From: Eledone cirrhosa
Taxonomy: Eukaryota; Mollusca; Cephalopoda; Octopoda; Eledonidae
Direction of reading: 5' to 3'
DNA: 64,000 nucleotides
NCBI GenBank assembly: GCA_964016885.1
Contig: OZ024749.1
Coordinates: 35,314,998-35,378,997 of the forward strand
The position numbers and the translations under genes are program-made. The notes beneath the pieces were generated by a model, which saw only the letters and a list, made by a program, of their open reading frames with translations, made no database searches and had not been told where the DNA came from. Of the stretch, positions 43,685-54,699 are shown one piece after another (the first letter of the stretch is position 1; the number at the start of each line of letters is the position of its first letter).

Positions 43685-44725
43685 TCTGTTATATACACAT
43701 CATGGCCACCACCATCACCATCACCATCACCATCACCATCAAAAGCACCATCACCATCATCACTATCATTATCACCATCATCGTATCTGTTATATAGACA
43801 TCATGATTATAGCCATCATCATCATCATCACCATCAAAAACACCATCATAATAATTATCATCATCATAATTTATCACCACCACCACCAAAACACCACCAC
43901 CACCACCACCAGCACCACCACCACCATCATCACATCACCACCATCACCACTATCACCACCACCACCATCATCACATCACCACCATCACCACCACCACCAC
44001 CAGCATCACATCACCACCACCAGCACCACCACCACCATCATCACATCACCACCATCACCACTATCACCACCACCACCACCACCATCATCACATCACCACC
44101 ATCACCACCACCACCATCACATCACCACCATCACCACCACCACCACCACCACCATTATCACATCACCACCATCACCACCACCACCACCAGCATCACATCA
44201 CCACCACCACCACCACAGTTATCACATAATCATCATCATCACCACTATCACCACCACCACCACCACCACCACCATCACCACCATCACCACCACCACATCA
44301 CCACCATCACCACCACAATTATCACATCATCATCATCACCACTATCACCACCACCATTACCACAACATCACCACCACCACCACTATCATCACCACCCCTA
44401 GCACAACCACCACCACCACCACCACCATCATCATCACCATCACCACAACATCACCATCATCAGCACCACCACCCCTAGCACAACCACCACCATCATCATC
44501 ACCATCACCACAACATCACCATCATCAGCACCACCACCCCTAGCACAACCACCACCACCACCACCGCCATCATCACCATCACCATCACCATCATCAGCAC
44601 CACCGCCACTAGCACAACCACCACCACCATCATCATCATCACCATCACCATCATCAGCACCACCACCCCTAGCACAACCACCACCACCACCATCATCATC
44701 ACCATCATCATTACTACTATGACCA
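43685..44725. repeat. (CCA/TCA)n triplet array
   Basis: About 1 kb of ACC, ATC and CATCAT triplets. The right part has repeated 'AGCACCACCACCCCTAGCAC' blocks (44465, 44527, 44655). The H/P/T/S frames (239 and 287 residues) are artefacts. Confidence 0.93.
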
Positions 44726-44744
44726 ACAGCACAACTACCATTAC

Positions 44745-45605
44745 TATGTGTGTATGTAGGTTTGTATTTCTTTCAATGCTTGTATGTGTTTCTGTGTGTG
44801 TGTGTGTGTGTGTGTGTATGCGTGTGTGTGTGTGCATGTGTGTTTATGTGTGTGCATATGTATCTGAGTATATGTATGTATGATTGTGTATGTATTAATG
44901 TGTATTTGAGTGTGAGTATATGTATGGATGTTTGTGTTTCAGCATATCTGTGTATATGTGTATGTAAGTCTGTGTGTGCGTATATTTATGTGTGCATATG
45001 TATCTGAGTATATGTATGTATGATTGTGTATGTATTAATGTGTATTTGAGTGTGAGTATATGTATGGATGTTTGTGTTTCAGTATATCTGTGTATATGTG
45101 TATGTAAGTCTGTGTGTGCGTATATTTATGTGTGCATATGTATCTGAGTATATGTATGAATGTGTGTGCAAGTATTGATGAGTATTTGAGTGTAAGTATA
45201 TGTATGTATGCATGTTTGTGTTAGAGTATATGTGTGTGTGTGTGTGAGTGTGAATGTGTGTGTGTATTCATGTGTGTGTGTGAATGTGTGTGTGTGTGAA
45301 TGTGTGTGCGTGTGTATTCATGTGTGTGTGAATGTGTGTGTATTCATGTGTTTGTGAATGTGTGTGTGTGCGTGTGTATTCATGTGTGTATTCATGTGTG
45401 TGTGAATGTGTGTGTTTTCATGTGTTTGTGAATGTGTGTGTGTGTGTGTGCGTGTGTATTCATGTGTGTGTATTCATGTGTTTGTGAATGTGTGTGTGTG
45501 TGTGTGCGTGTGTATTCATGTGTGTGTATTCATGTGTGTATTCATGTGTGTATTCATGTGTGTGTGAATGTGTGTGTTTTCATGTGTGTGTGTGTGTGCA
45601 TGTTT
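44745..45605. repeat. TATG/TG array with a 140-bp unit
   Basis: TATCTGAGTATATGTATG occurs at 44861, 45001 and 45141 (140-bp spacing), each followed by the same 'GTGTATTTGAGTGTGAGTAT'-type block. After 45230 it becomes TGTGTGAATG/TATTCATG repeats. Confidence 0.92.
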
Positions 45606-45689
45606 TGACTTTTCCCCACCAGTCTAGTCACTGTGTCCAAGACATGTTCATACAACTATTCCACACAATCAACACCAAATTCTCAACTT

Positions 45690-46605
45690 ACAATAACAAC
45701 AACAATAACATCAACAACAGCACTGTCACCACCACCATCACCACCATCAACATCAACAACAGCACTGTCACCACCACCATCACCACCATCAACATCAACG
45801 ATACCATCAACAACAATAGCAACAACAGCACCACCACCACCACCACCACCACCACCACTAACAACAACACAACCACCACCACCACCACTAACAACAACAC
45901 AACAACACAACCACCACCACCACCACTAACAACAACACAACAACACAACCACCACCACCAACAACACAACCACCACTAACAACAACACAACAACACAACC
46001 ACCACCACCACCACTAACAACAGCACAACCACCACCACTAACAACAACACAACAACACAACCACCGCCACCACCACTAACAACACAACAACACAACCACC
46101 ACCACCACTAACAACAACACAACCACCACCACTAACAACAACACAACACAACCACCGCCACCACCACTAACAACACAACAACACAACCACCACCACCACT
46201 AACAACAACACAACCACCGCCACCACCACTAACAACACAACAACACAACCACCACCACCACTAACAACAACACAACAACACAACCACCACCACCACCACT
46301 AACAACACAACAACACAACCACCACCACCACTAACAACAACACAACCACCACCACTAACAACAACACAACCACCACCACCACCACTAACAACACAACAAC
46401 ACAACCACCACCACCACCACCACCACTAACAACACAACAACACAACCACCACCACCACTAACAACAACACAACAACACAACCACCACCACCACCACTAAC
46501 AACACAACAACACAACCACCACCACCACTAACAACAACACACCAACACCACCACCACCACTAACAACAACAAACTACACCAACAATAGCAACAACAACAC
46601 CCCAC
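45690..46605. repeat. ACAACACAACCACCACC minisatellite
   Basis: About 900 bp of (CCA)n blocks joined by 'CTAACAACAACACAACAACA'. Regular units of 33-60 bp. Confidence 0.93.
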
Positions 46606-46619
46606 CACCACTAACAACA

Positions 46620-47028
46620 ATTACTACTATTACAACAACAACACCAACAATATCAACAACAACAACAACACCAACAATATCAACAACAACAACACCAACA
46701 ACACCAACAATATCAACAACAACAACAACACCAACAATATCATCAACAACAACACCAACAATATCATCGACAGCAACAACAACAACACCAACAATATCAT
46801 CAACAACAACAACACCAACAACACCAACAATATCAACAACAACACCAACAATATCATCAACAACAACAACACCAACAACACCAACAATATCAACAACAAC
46901 ACCAACAATATCATCAACAACAACAACACCAACAATATCAACAACAACACCAACAATATCAACGATATCAACAACAACACCAACACTATCAACAATATCA
47001 ACAACACCAACAATATCAACAACACACA
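46620..47028. repeat. ACAACACCAACAATATC minisatellite
   Basis: 'CAACAACAACACCAACAATAT' units of 18-27 bp. The minus-strand frames are L/V/D-rich artefacts. Confidence 0.93.
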
Positions 47029-47094
47029 AAAATGAAATTTATTCCAGCAAATTTAAACAGAGACAGAATTTCACTTTTCAGTTTTCATATATTC

Positions 47095-47096
<2 letters not shown>

Positions 47097-47127
<31 letters not shown>
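47097..47127. repeat. (CA)n microsatellite
   Basis: About 15 CA units. Confidence 0.95.
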
Positions 47128-47180
47128 CTGTGCAGTCATGGAAAACAGATGTAAAGATGACAATGATGCATCTATGTATG

Positions 47181-47210
47181 AATGCTTAAACATCGTTTAA
47201 TGTTTAAGCA
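47181..47210. repeat. short palindrome
   Basis: TGCTTAAACAT and ATGTTTAAGCA around an 8-nt spacer, an 11-bp perfect hairpin stem. Confidence 0.7.
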
Positions 47211-47229
47211 TATATGTATCTCTGACTGT

Positions 47230-47265
47230 GTGTCTGTTTCTCTCTCTCCCTCTCCATATATATAT

Positions 47266-47310
<45 letters not shown>

Positions 47311-47455
47311 TATATATGAGTGTTTATATATATCTATATATATATATTATCATCATTCTTTAACATCAGTCATCTATGCTAGTATATGTGTGTGGTTATA
47401 TATATATATACACACATGCATATATATATATATATATATATATACAAAAGTCAAA
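47230..47455. repeat. CT, TA and CA tracts with SINE-F remnant
   Basis: TA/CA repeats interrupted at 47349-47388 by ATCATCATTCTTTAACATC and CTATGCTAGTATATG, a SINE-F/B 3' end remnant (minus). Confidence 0.75.
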
Positions 47456-47683
47456 CAGAAATAACAAAACAAACAACACAGTACAACAATGAAGAAAATA
47501 TATATTCCCATAGTTCAGAAGTTATTCAATTTACTAAAGTTTAGTTAATATATTTAAGAAAATGTAAACAATGTTATGAGATAAATACACAAAACTTCCC
47601 CCAGAAAGGAAATAGAATCAAGACAATACTAGAATATATTTTATATATTTGTTATAGTAATACTATTACATCCTATGAAGACG

Positions 47684-47785
47684 GCTTGTGGCTTTGTGGT
47701 TAAAGTGTTTTGTTCACCAATGTAAAGCCATAAGTTTGATTCCTAGCGGCATATTGATCTAGTCCACTCAGCAGGTCGAAAAAGG
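47684..47785 (+). mobile_element. tRNA-like SINE head
   Basis: 'GCTTGTGGCTTTGTGGTTAA' (box A-like) and CATAAGTTTGATTCCTAGCG (box B-like), then GATCTAGTCCACTCAGCAGG. Related to the SINE-B/E heads. It is joined directly to an inverted SINE-D. Confidence 0.6.
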
Positions 47786-47873
47786 AGTTGTAGTGGCTCT
47801 TAACTCTTTGGGGTACCATTTAAACCTGGAGGAGCTGATCCTTTTCCAGGTCGAAATGCAACCAATTTCAACT

Positions 47874-47915
<42 letters not shown>

Positions 47916-48070
47916 GAAGCAATGCTAGCACTAGACTGGTGCTTTATTTAATCAAGCTCAAAAGGGTGAAAGGCAAAGTTAACCTCAGTGGGATTTGAAC
48001 ACAGTGCACAGTTAGTCAGAACAAATACCAAAACATTTAAAATCTGATCCCTTAACGACCCTGCCAATGT
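47786..48070 (-). mobile_element. SINE-D with expanded (GA)n
   Basis: Inverted SINE-D: 'ATTTAAACCTGGAGGAGCTG', a (GA)17 run at 47877-47912 where other copies have the CT-rich middle, CAAAAGGGTGAAAGGCAAAG, TGGGATTTGAACACAGTGC. A microsatellite has grown inside the SINE. Confidence 0.75.
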
Positions 48071-48158
48071 GTCACCTTAGGTGAGTTGTAGTCATTGTTT
48101 ATCTGGGCTTACTAACAGTGGTTACCTGAGAAGTAATTGCAGTTTATATTGTTTATAT

Positions 48159-48508
48159 TGAGGCACATGGCTTAGTGGTTAGAGCATTGGCCTTGCAATC
48201 GAAAGGTTGTGAGTTCAATTCTCAGACCGGGTGATGTGTTGTTTCCTTGAGCAAGACACTTTATTTCACATTGCTCCAGTTTACTCAGCTGTAGAAATGA
48301 GATGATAGGGACTGGGGTCCCTATCATTCCACTGCAAAGTGGTCGTGGAGGTGCCACGGCAAAAAAGCACCCAGCACTCACTGTCAATGAGGTTGGTGTT
48401 AGGAAGGGCATCCAGCTGTAGAATTCAAGCCAGAATCAGTTCCCGTCCCACCCTTGCAAGCAGGGAAAAGTGGACGTAAAATGAAATGATGATGATGATG
48501 ATGATGAT
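48159..48508 (+). mobile_element. SINE-B, full-length, with LINE-a-type 3' tail
   Basis: Head GGCTTAGTGGTTAGAGCATT and GAGTTCAATTCTCAGACC. The body is intact. The 3' end is CCCACCCTTGCAAGCAGGG, then AAAAGTGGACGTAAAATGAA and (GAT)6, matching the LINE-a trailer almost base for base. Confidence 0.94.
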
Positions 48509-48511
48509 TGT

Positions 48512-48620
48512 TACACACTGTCACTTGCTGAATCCCGCTGAGAACTATATTAAAGGTACACGTGTCTGTAGAATGCTCAGCCACATACACTATAATTTCA
48601 TAAGTAGCTGTTCCATTGCT
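48512..48620 (+). mobile_element. SINE-E body fragment
   Basis: TTACACACTGTCACTTGCTG, AATCCCGCTGAGAACTATAT and GCTCAGCCACATACACTATA match 63065-63150. It directly follows the SINE-B tail. Confidence 0.65.
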
Positions 48621-48654
48621 ATGTAACTTTCACATCAACACTATACCATACACT

Positions 48655-49012
48655 AGTACATCGTAATCATCATTATACCATCCACCAATGCACCACCACC
48701 ACCACTACTATACCATCCACCATTACACCACTACCATCACCACCACCACCACTATACCATCCACCAATACACCACTAGCATCACCACCACCACTATAGCA
48801 TCCACCAATACACCACTAGCATCACCACTACCACTATAGCATCCACCAATACACCACCACCACTATACCATCCACTAATACACCACTACCATCATCACCA
48901 CCACCACTATAGCATCCACCAATACACCACTAGCATCATCACCACCACCACTATAGCATCCACCAATACACCACTACCACCACCACCACCACTATACCAT
49001 CCACTAAAACTA
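48655..49012. repeat. about 45-bp ACC minisatellite
   Basis: Eight units of 'ATCCACCAATACACCACTAG' + CATCACCACCACCACTATAG. Confidence 0.9.
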
Positions 49013-49104
49013 CAGCTACATCACATGTATAGTGTTAGACTTCCATTGATACTAACAAGTGTACCAGTTGATTTTGAGGATCGGAGCAGCTTTATCATTA
49101 AATT

Positions 49105-49345
49105 AATGTGAAAGTGGCTGAGTATTCCATAGGCACATGTACTCTTAAAGTAGATACAGCATGACACAGTTTATGACAAAGCTGGCCTTTTGAATTATAG
49201 GTATAGGTTATTTTCTCTGCTGAGTACGCTGGAGCAACATGAAATAAAGTGCCTTTCTTATTGACACAACACACCACTAATTCCAGGAATCAAACTCAAG
49301 ACCTTACAATCTTGAGTTGAACACTCTAACCACTAAGACACACAC
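49105..49345 (-). mobile_element. SINE-E, uninterrupted
   Basis: 'GAGTATTCCATAGGCACATG', AAGCTGGCCTTTTGAATTAT, GGAGCAACATGAAATAAAGTG, and the inverted head (CAGGAATCAAACTCAAGACC, CTCTAACCACTAAGACAC). It serves as the empty-site reference for the SINE-A insertion at 20902-21075. Confidence 0.78.
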
Positions 49346-49964
49346 ATACCTTCACATCCCATGTATAAGACTACAATTGAAAGTCATGCCTAATATTAAA
49401 GACATACATAATATTATAAATGTATCTTCTTTACTTTAAGCTATTAATTTGAAATACTCCATACAACAAAGTTATTTTCCTTACCTAGGGACATCATTCT
49501 CACATTATCTCTCTAGTCTGTACAATGTCACCCAGTTCTGTAGATTAGTGGTGAAAGCTTTTACAATAGATATGAACATTGAAACCTAATGGAAGCGAAT
49601 GCAAAATGTGTTAGATCAGCTTAAATACAATTTTACAGTAGAGTTTCTTTGGCTTCATGTGGTAAATAATTAGATTTATTTCTTCACTACTTTTCATGTT
49701 GATATATCCTGGGGGAATAGAGGCAAAAATTCTTATAGCATCTCAGAAACTTGTCAGATAGATCACCACTAAATTCCTATTTAAATTTTTTCACAATGTT
49801 CATCATATCTGTCAATTTATGTACGATGAACCACACTAGTTTAGTCTTATAGGCACCAATTAGCTATTAAACAGCCAATGTTGTTTATATTGATATGAGG
49901 AAAAACAGATCTGGAATCAGTAATGAAGAAGAAGAAACAGATACTTAATTCTTAATATCCTGTA
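49346..49964. other. unannotated sequence
   Basis: Unique A+T-rich sequence. A minus-strand donor-like CTAG/GTAAGG at 49479-49488 exists, but no convincing acceptor. Confidence 0.4.
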
Positions 49965-50485
49965 CCACATAAACCACAGTAGCAAGATATTATTGAAAAG
50001 TATAAAACAGCATTATAACTCTAATACAGGAAATGTTCACAACAGCCTGTCCACTAGTAAAGATATTATAAACATCTGAATTATCAAACCACATAAAAGC
50101 AGATTAGCAAGACATTCTTGAAAAGTCCAAATAGCACTATGACTGCATCGCATTAAAAATTAAAGTCTTTACTCTAAACTTGCAAATTTATTATGAAATA
50201 TTTGTTTCCAAATCATTACAGGATACTAAAAGTCAATTAATAAGCACCCATACACAACATATTTTCAGCATATTTGACTGCATCACAATAAATATTAAAA
50301 CCTTTAGTCTAATATTAAAAAATTTCACAACAATCCATTCACTAGTAAAAATACTATAAACATTAGAATTAACAAATTTGTTCTTAGACATATTTTTGTT
50401 GAATCATTAAAGGTTGTTAAGAAACTTAAAGAACTGTCGACTGAGCTTCAATGATTTATTTTTTGATAAACCCAAACTATGACAG
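49965..50485 (+). repeat. A+T-rich dispersed repeat (family R)
   Basis: 'GTATAAAACAGCATTATAAC', ATAGCACTATGACTGCATCG, 'CACAACAATCCATTCACTAG' and CAATGATTTATTTTTTGAT match 16665-17060, again with an internal near-tandem repetition. Confidence 0.6.
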
Positions 50486-50639
50486 GTAAGTGAAAGGAAA
50501 AGAAAAAAAAAAAGAAAACTGACTCAATATGACAGATGCAGTAAATTAAAAGAATATTCTACACAAAATAGTGTTTATCTTGAGAGATATGCTAGTAATA
50601 AACCATTGGAGTGATATAGATTTGATAGGCAAGGTTTTA

Positions 50640-50840
50640 TGTGTTGAGAGAGGTGTTATATGAAATGGTACCAGATAATACCAGATGTGAGAGGTGTTAT
50701 GTGAAATTGTATCAGATGTTATGTGAAACAGCACCAGATGTGAAATGGTACCAGATGTTATGTGAAACAGCACCAGATGTTATGTGAAACAGCACCAGAT
50801 GTGAAATGGTACCAGATGTTATGTGAAACAGCACCTTTTA
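50640..50840. repeat. short-unit minisatellite
   Basis: 'AGATGTTATGTGAAACAGCACC' and 'AGATGTGAAATGGTACC' alternating units (about 17 and 22 bp). Confidence 0.88.
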
Positions 50841-51122
50841 AAACCAGATGGTAACCACTCTCGAAATGTGGTAAGCATAGCATAACACTGGAACAGTCAG
50901 GTGAACAAAATGATTAAGACTTGGAGGAAGGGCAAAACCCAAAGCATAGAAACATTTTAAAAAAGTGTCATGTGATGTATAATGAAGGAAGACGGTAATC
51001 ATATTTTCCTTGCTGATTAAATGTAAACAGGAAACTAATTATTAATTCAGGTGAAAATAATATTCAATAGTCAAGATACAGGTTAATGAACCGTAGAAAA
51101 TACACCCACACAAAACTTTACT
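50841..51122. other. unannotated sequence
   Basis: No recognised element. Confidence 0.4.
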
Positions 51123-51330
51123 TTAACCTTTTCATTACCCTATTTCTAATTAAAAATGCTTTTTGAATAATTTAGAAAATAATCAAGAATTTGGAGAGAT
51201 TTAGTAATATAGCTAACTTTCTCATCATTAAGCTGGTCGTTGGAACATAACTTAATAAAGGTTCATACATAAAATTATAATAGAAGGTTTTTAGATAAAG
51301 ATAAACACTTTAAAATAAACAAGTTAATTC
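51123..51330 (+). mobile_element. MITE1, 3'-incomplete
   Basis: TTAACCTTTTCATTACCCT at the left end, then 'AATCAAGAATTTGGAGAGAT' and CTTTCTCATCATTAAGCTGG. The right end has lost its GGG-TTAA terminus. Confidence 0.65.
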
Positions 51331-51720
51331 TGTGGAAATTCCACGGTTTAATTAGATCGATATAGTATTTAAAATATTTTATTTATGAGTTATATATACA
51401 CACACAATATATACAGTACTTAATTACATATATACAACACAACAAAATAAATTGAATAGATTTAACAAATGACTGAAACTACCAAAATGGAATATTTAAC
51501 TCATTTATAATTTGAAGATAAATGATATTTTTTGTCAAATTAATTCTTTTTGCTTTGGCCTTGCTGCCACCACCACCAGCACTGCTGCTGCTCTCCCCCC
51601 TCTCTCTCCCTTATACACACACACACTCTTACCATCCTCTTTCCACAACATGACAGACTTTTTATGCCACAGATACACCAACCTTAATATAAAAGATAGT
51701 TTAGTATCATAGAACCATTA
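51331..51720. other. unannotated sequence
   Basis: A+T-rich with a short CCA/CTG and CT-rich stretch at 51565-51610. No gene motif found in the open frame at 51512-51712. Confidence 0.4.
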
Positions 51721-51724
51721 TGCA

Positions 51725-51942
51725 TGGAGATTGACCGAATCCTTAGAGCAAATGGAAAAATTCATTAAGATATTTATTCAAGCTCTTTATACTCTGAGTT
51801 CACGTCCCACCAAAGTTAACTTTATCGCATACTTCTGAGGTCAATAAAATAAAGCACTGGTCACGTACTGGGGTTGATTTAATCAGCTTTTCCCTTTCCT
51901 ATAATGGCTAGCCTTGTGACTAAATTAAAAAAAACCCATTAT
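51725..51942 (+). mobile_element. SINE-A, old variant
   Basis: Diverged head, 'CTGAGTTCACGTCCCACC' (box B), GTCAATAAAATAAAGCACTGG, 'GGGTTGATTTAATCAGCTTTTC', AATGGCTAGCCTTGTGAC. Confidence 0.75.
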
Positions 51943-51954
51943 CTTTATGAGGGT

Positions 51955-52175
51955 GATGTATTCGTAGAATCTTTAGTCCAGTAATTCCTTATGGCTCTCT
52001 ATATTCCGGAGTTGATTTCCTAAACATTAAAATGGAAGATTTTAATATATGGCCAGTTTTGTATCATAAAGCCAGTGGTGGTTTTAGGTGGGTTGGTATC
52101 TAAAGGGGTTCAATATCCCTTCATGCCCCTAACATTGCTGGCCTTGTGCCTAAATTAGAAATCATTATTATTTCT
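51955..52175 (+). mobile_element. SINE-A variant split by a MITE1 end
   Basis: Head-like part 51955-52020 (ATTCCTTATGGCTCTCTATA) and tail part 52115-52175 ('CATTGCTGGCCTTGTGCCTA', AATTAGAAATCATTATT). Between them, 52022-52114 is a plus-strand MITE1 3' end (GGTTTTAGGTGGGTTGGTAT + CTAAAGGGG, with the TTAA mutated to TTCA). Confidence 0.55.
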
Positions 52176-52735
52176 ATTACTAGAGTGAGCAATATGTTGG
52201 GATTAAGTTAGAAATAAGTTAGAGAGAGAGAAAACAGGTTATTTTGAGTTACAGTTTTCTCCAGTGACTATCTGAAAAATCACTTCATTAGTTCAATACA
52301 CTTTCACATCAGTTAAAGTGCCAAGATTTGTGAAGAAAAGAAAAAAAAATTAAACATTTTCATTTTTAGTTTGGAAGATGTCCAGAGATAGAAGGATTGG
52401 CAGAAGATGAGTGAAAACGTCCAGCAACCAACATCCAGCCACACATTACAACATTAATTATACATAAATCAGGACATACTTAAAACCCTTTGAAGTGTTA
52501 AATGACTACATTTCACTGATCCAGAAAGATATTTCTGTTACATGCTTGCAATGGACACCAGATTAACTGACATGGCTAAATCATGTTGCCTTCACTGTTA
52601 TATCTGATAGAATATAACTGCCATAAAACTTGTTCCTTTAACCCACAGATTTATAATGTCCTCATAGCAGAAGAGGAGCAGATTTTAACATCTTACACTG
52701 ATTTAACAAAATCTGTTATAGCAAATGTATGATTA
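52176..52735. other. unique sequence with a possible exon
   Basis: Non-repetitive, A+T-rich. See 52370-52410. Confidence 0.4.
52370..52410 (+). other. candidate 41-nt exon
   Basis: Acceptor-like 'ACATTTTCATTTTTAG' ends at 52369. The 41 nt that follow read FGRCPEIEGLAED plus two bases in frame 0, then a weak donor GTGAAA at 52411. The acceptor is good and the donor poor. No neighbouring exon is seen, so chance is a serious alternative. Confidence 0.2.
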
Positions 52736-52738
52736 TCT

Positions 52739-53043
52739 TAAGGCGGTGAATTGGCAGTTGTAGGGTGTTAGATTAAAAATGCTTTGGTATTTGTTCTGGC
52801 TGACAGTGTTCTGAGTTCAAATCCTGCTGCGGTCAACTTTGCCTTTTATATTTTGAAGGTCAATAAAGTACCAGTCCAATATTGAAGTAAATTCTTCCTT
52901 TCCTTCTCTCTCTATCATTCTTTATTTCTCTGGAAGAAAGTGTTCCAACTTGGAGACAGATGAGCTCTGCCAGATTTTAAATGCCCAAGACATGCTGTGT
53001 GTCAGAACAGTGCCCCTATGATTCCACCAGGAGTTAAAGGCCC
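52739..53043 (+). mobile_element. SINE-D, full-length
   Basis: 'AGGCGGTGAATTGGCAGTTG', box B CTGAGTTCAAATCCTGCTG, TTTGCCTTTTATATTTTGAAGG, CT-rich middle, CATGCTGTGTGTCAGAACAG, GATTCCACCAGGAGTTAAAGG. Confidence 0.85.
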
Positions 53044-53049
53044 TTTAAG

Positions 53050-53331
53050 GAAGTGTATTGGTAGAGTTGTTATGGTGTCAGATTAATAATTCTTTAATGT
53101 TTGTTCCAGCTCATTGCACTCTGAGATCAACTGCTGCCAAGGTCTACTTTGCTTTTCATCCTTTTCAGCTCAATGGAAGTACATGTCCAAATACTGAAGT
53201 TCCTTTTCATCCTTTCTCTTTCACTGAAAGGAGCTGCATTCTGACCTGGAGAGTGATGGGCTTTGTCAGGTTTAAAATACCCAACACATTTGTCAGGATG
53301 ATGCTCCTACAACTCCAAAAGACTCTTGTAT
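53050..53331 (+). mobile_element. SINE-D, tandem copy
   Basis: Starts about ten bases after the previous SINE-D in the same orientation ('GGAAGTGTATTGGTAGAGTTG'), with CACTCTGAGATCAACTGCTGC and TGATGGGCTTTGTCAGGTTT. More diverged than its neighbour. A MITE1 end follows directly. Confidence 0.78.
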
Positions 53332-53577
53332 TTAACCCTTTTGATACCACCTAAAACTGCCACTGATTTTATGATACAAAATTGCCCATTTTAAAATGTT
53401 CATATTTATATTAAAACCTGCCAGCTTAATTTTCTTTAAGAAATGTTTGCTAAATAATGTTCCTTTCATTGAAACATTAATTATATCATTAAGTCATCAA
53501 CATTTTCGATTATTTTCAAAATTAATTCGAACACATAGGAAGTGTATTTAATTAGAAATATGGTAGTAAAACGGTAA
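53332..53577 (-). mobile_element. MITE1, both ends recognisable
   Basis: 246 bp. One end is TTAACCCTTTTGATACCACC; the other reads GGTAGTAAAACGGTAA (complement TTACCGTTTTACTACC, so this flank has lost the exact TTAA). The interior follows the MITE1 order in reverse. Confidence 0.78.
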
Positions 53578-54070
53578 AGTAAATCTTACTACAGACTCTG
53601 CTAAAATTTCTCCTCTCATAGATTGTTATACAGTGAGAATAACAATCAAAAGAGAGAAAGGTTTATAGCTAGAGAAGAATGGAGTGAGTGTATATTATAT
53701 TTTATAACAAAGAACTTGAAATTACTATTCAGTTAGAAATATACATAGAGAAGAATGTATACCCAATATGGCTAAACAACCAGCCATCACCACCATTGCA
53801 GCCACTACTACTACTACAATTATCATGAATATTTGTACAACAACCCCCAATCCTACCCTAACTGCTCTATTATTTTCATGGTGTCAGAAACTAAGTCAGT
53901 ATCACCATAGCAACATCAGTCCCTTTATGGGAATTCCCTCAATTTCAATAGAGAATCAAGTACCACATCAATACCTGTTGTTATTCCATGTTATTGAGAA
54001 GCTGGTTGTTATTGTTTTATTTCTAACTAAAGTAAACACAACATTGGTAAACAATAAAACAACTTAGAAC
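53578..54070. other. unannotated sequence
   Basis: Includes a short (ACT)n run at 53803-53820. The open frame 53768-54067 begins in simple repeats and has no recognised motif. Confidence 0.4.
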
Positions 54071-54072
54071 CA

Positions 54073-54430
54073 TTAACCATTTCCAAACCAACCCAACCTA
54101 AACCATTCCTGCTTCTATGAAATATACAACACCTATTTTAACACTTTAGCATTTAAACCAGCAGTATCCAGCCAGATTTCTCTCACCTCTTTCTTTTCAA
54201 ACTGGCCGTAACTTGCCAGTTGAGGTATTGTTGAGGTATTGTTCTCAAAAGAAATAATATCAAAATCTCATAGATTTGATATTATGTGAGATAAATTGTT
54301 TACCATGACAATATGATAGTAAATATAGAGTAATGTAAATGCTAAAGGGTTAAAAGGCCTCCTATTTAAAGTAAAATCTTCCAACATAATTTGATATAAG
54401 AACCTTTTGTTAAGTTATATTACCAGAGCC
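54073..54430 (-). mobile_element. MITE1 interrupted by MITE2
   Basis: One end is TTAACCATTTCCAAACCAAC (54073). MITE1 runs to 'ACACCTATTT' at about 54137 and resumes at AAGGCCTCCTATTTAAAG (54354), then 'AAATCTTCCAACATAATTTG'. The far end is degraded. The interruption is an intact MITE2. Confidence 0.8.
54138..54353 (-). mobile_element. MITE2 nested in MITE1
   Basis: 216 bp bounded by TTAA at 54138-54141 and 54350-54353. Ends TTAACACTTTAGCATTTAAAC and GTAATGTAAATGCTAAAGGG, then TTAA. Same length and content as 30135-30351, although strand assignment for a near-symmetric element is arbitrary. The target TTAA exists once in the uninterrupted MITE1 copy near 28810. Confidence 0.88.
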
Positions 54431-54695
54431 TCTATTATAATTTTGGGATTGGAGGGGCATAAGCATATATACTGTACATGTGTATTATTATTGCTCATGC
54501 TTTTTTTATCACCAATATGAGATTAAGAAAGAAATTAAAAGCATGATCATATTTAGAGCCAATAGAAAATCAGTGTAGCAACATTTGAACAGTAATACAT
54601 CATTTCTTAACCAACAAAACTTTAAGATCATTCAACAAGTTTCCACATTAATGGAGGAGCTTAAACCCCCAAAGCCCCTTAGCACCAAAAGCCTT
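54431..54695. other. unannotated sequence
   Basis: No recognised element. Confidence 0.4.
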
Positions 54696-54699
54696 GATT

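Noticed and set aside
43680..46600. His/Pro/Thr-rich open frames of up to 287 residues
   Set aside because: Pure triplet-repeat translations that shift freely between frames.
49485..49512. 28-nt minus-strand exon with a CTAG/GTAAGG donor
   Set aside because: The only open choice needs a poor acceptor (CAGACTAG) with no pyrimidine tract.
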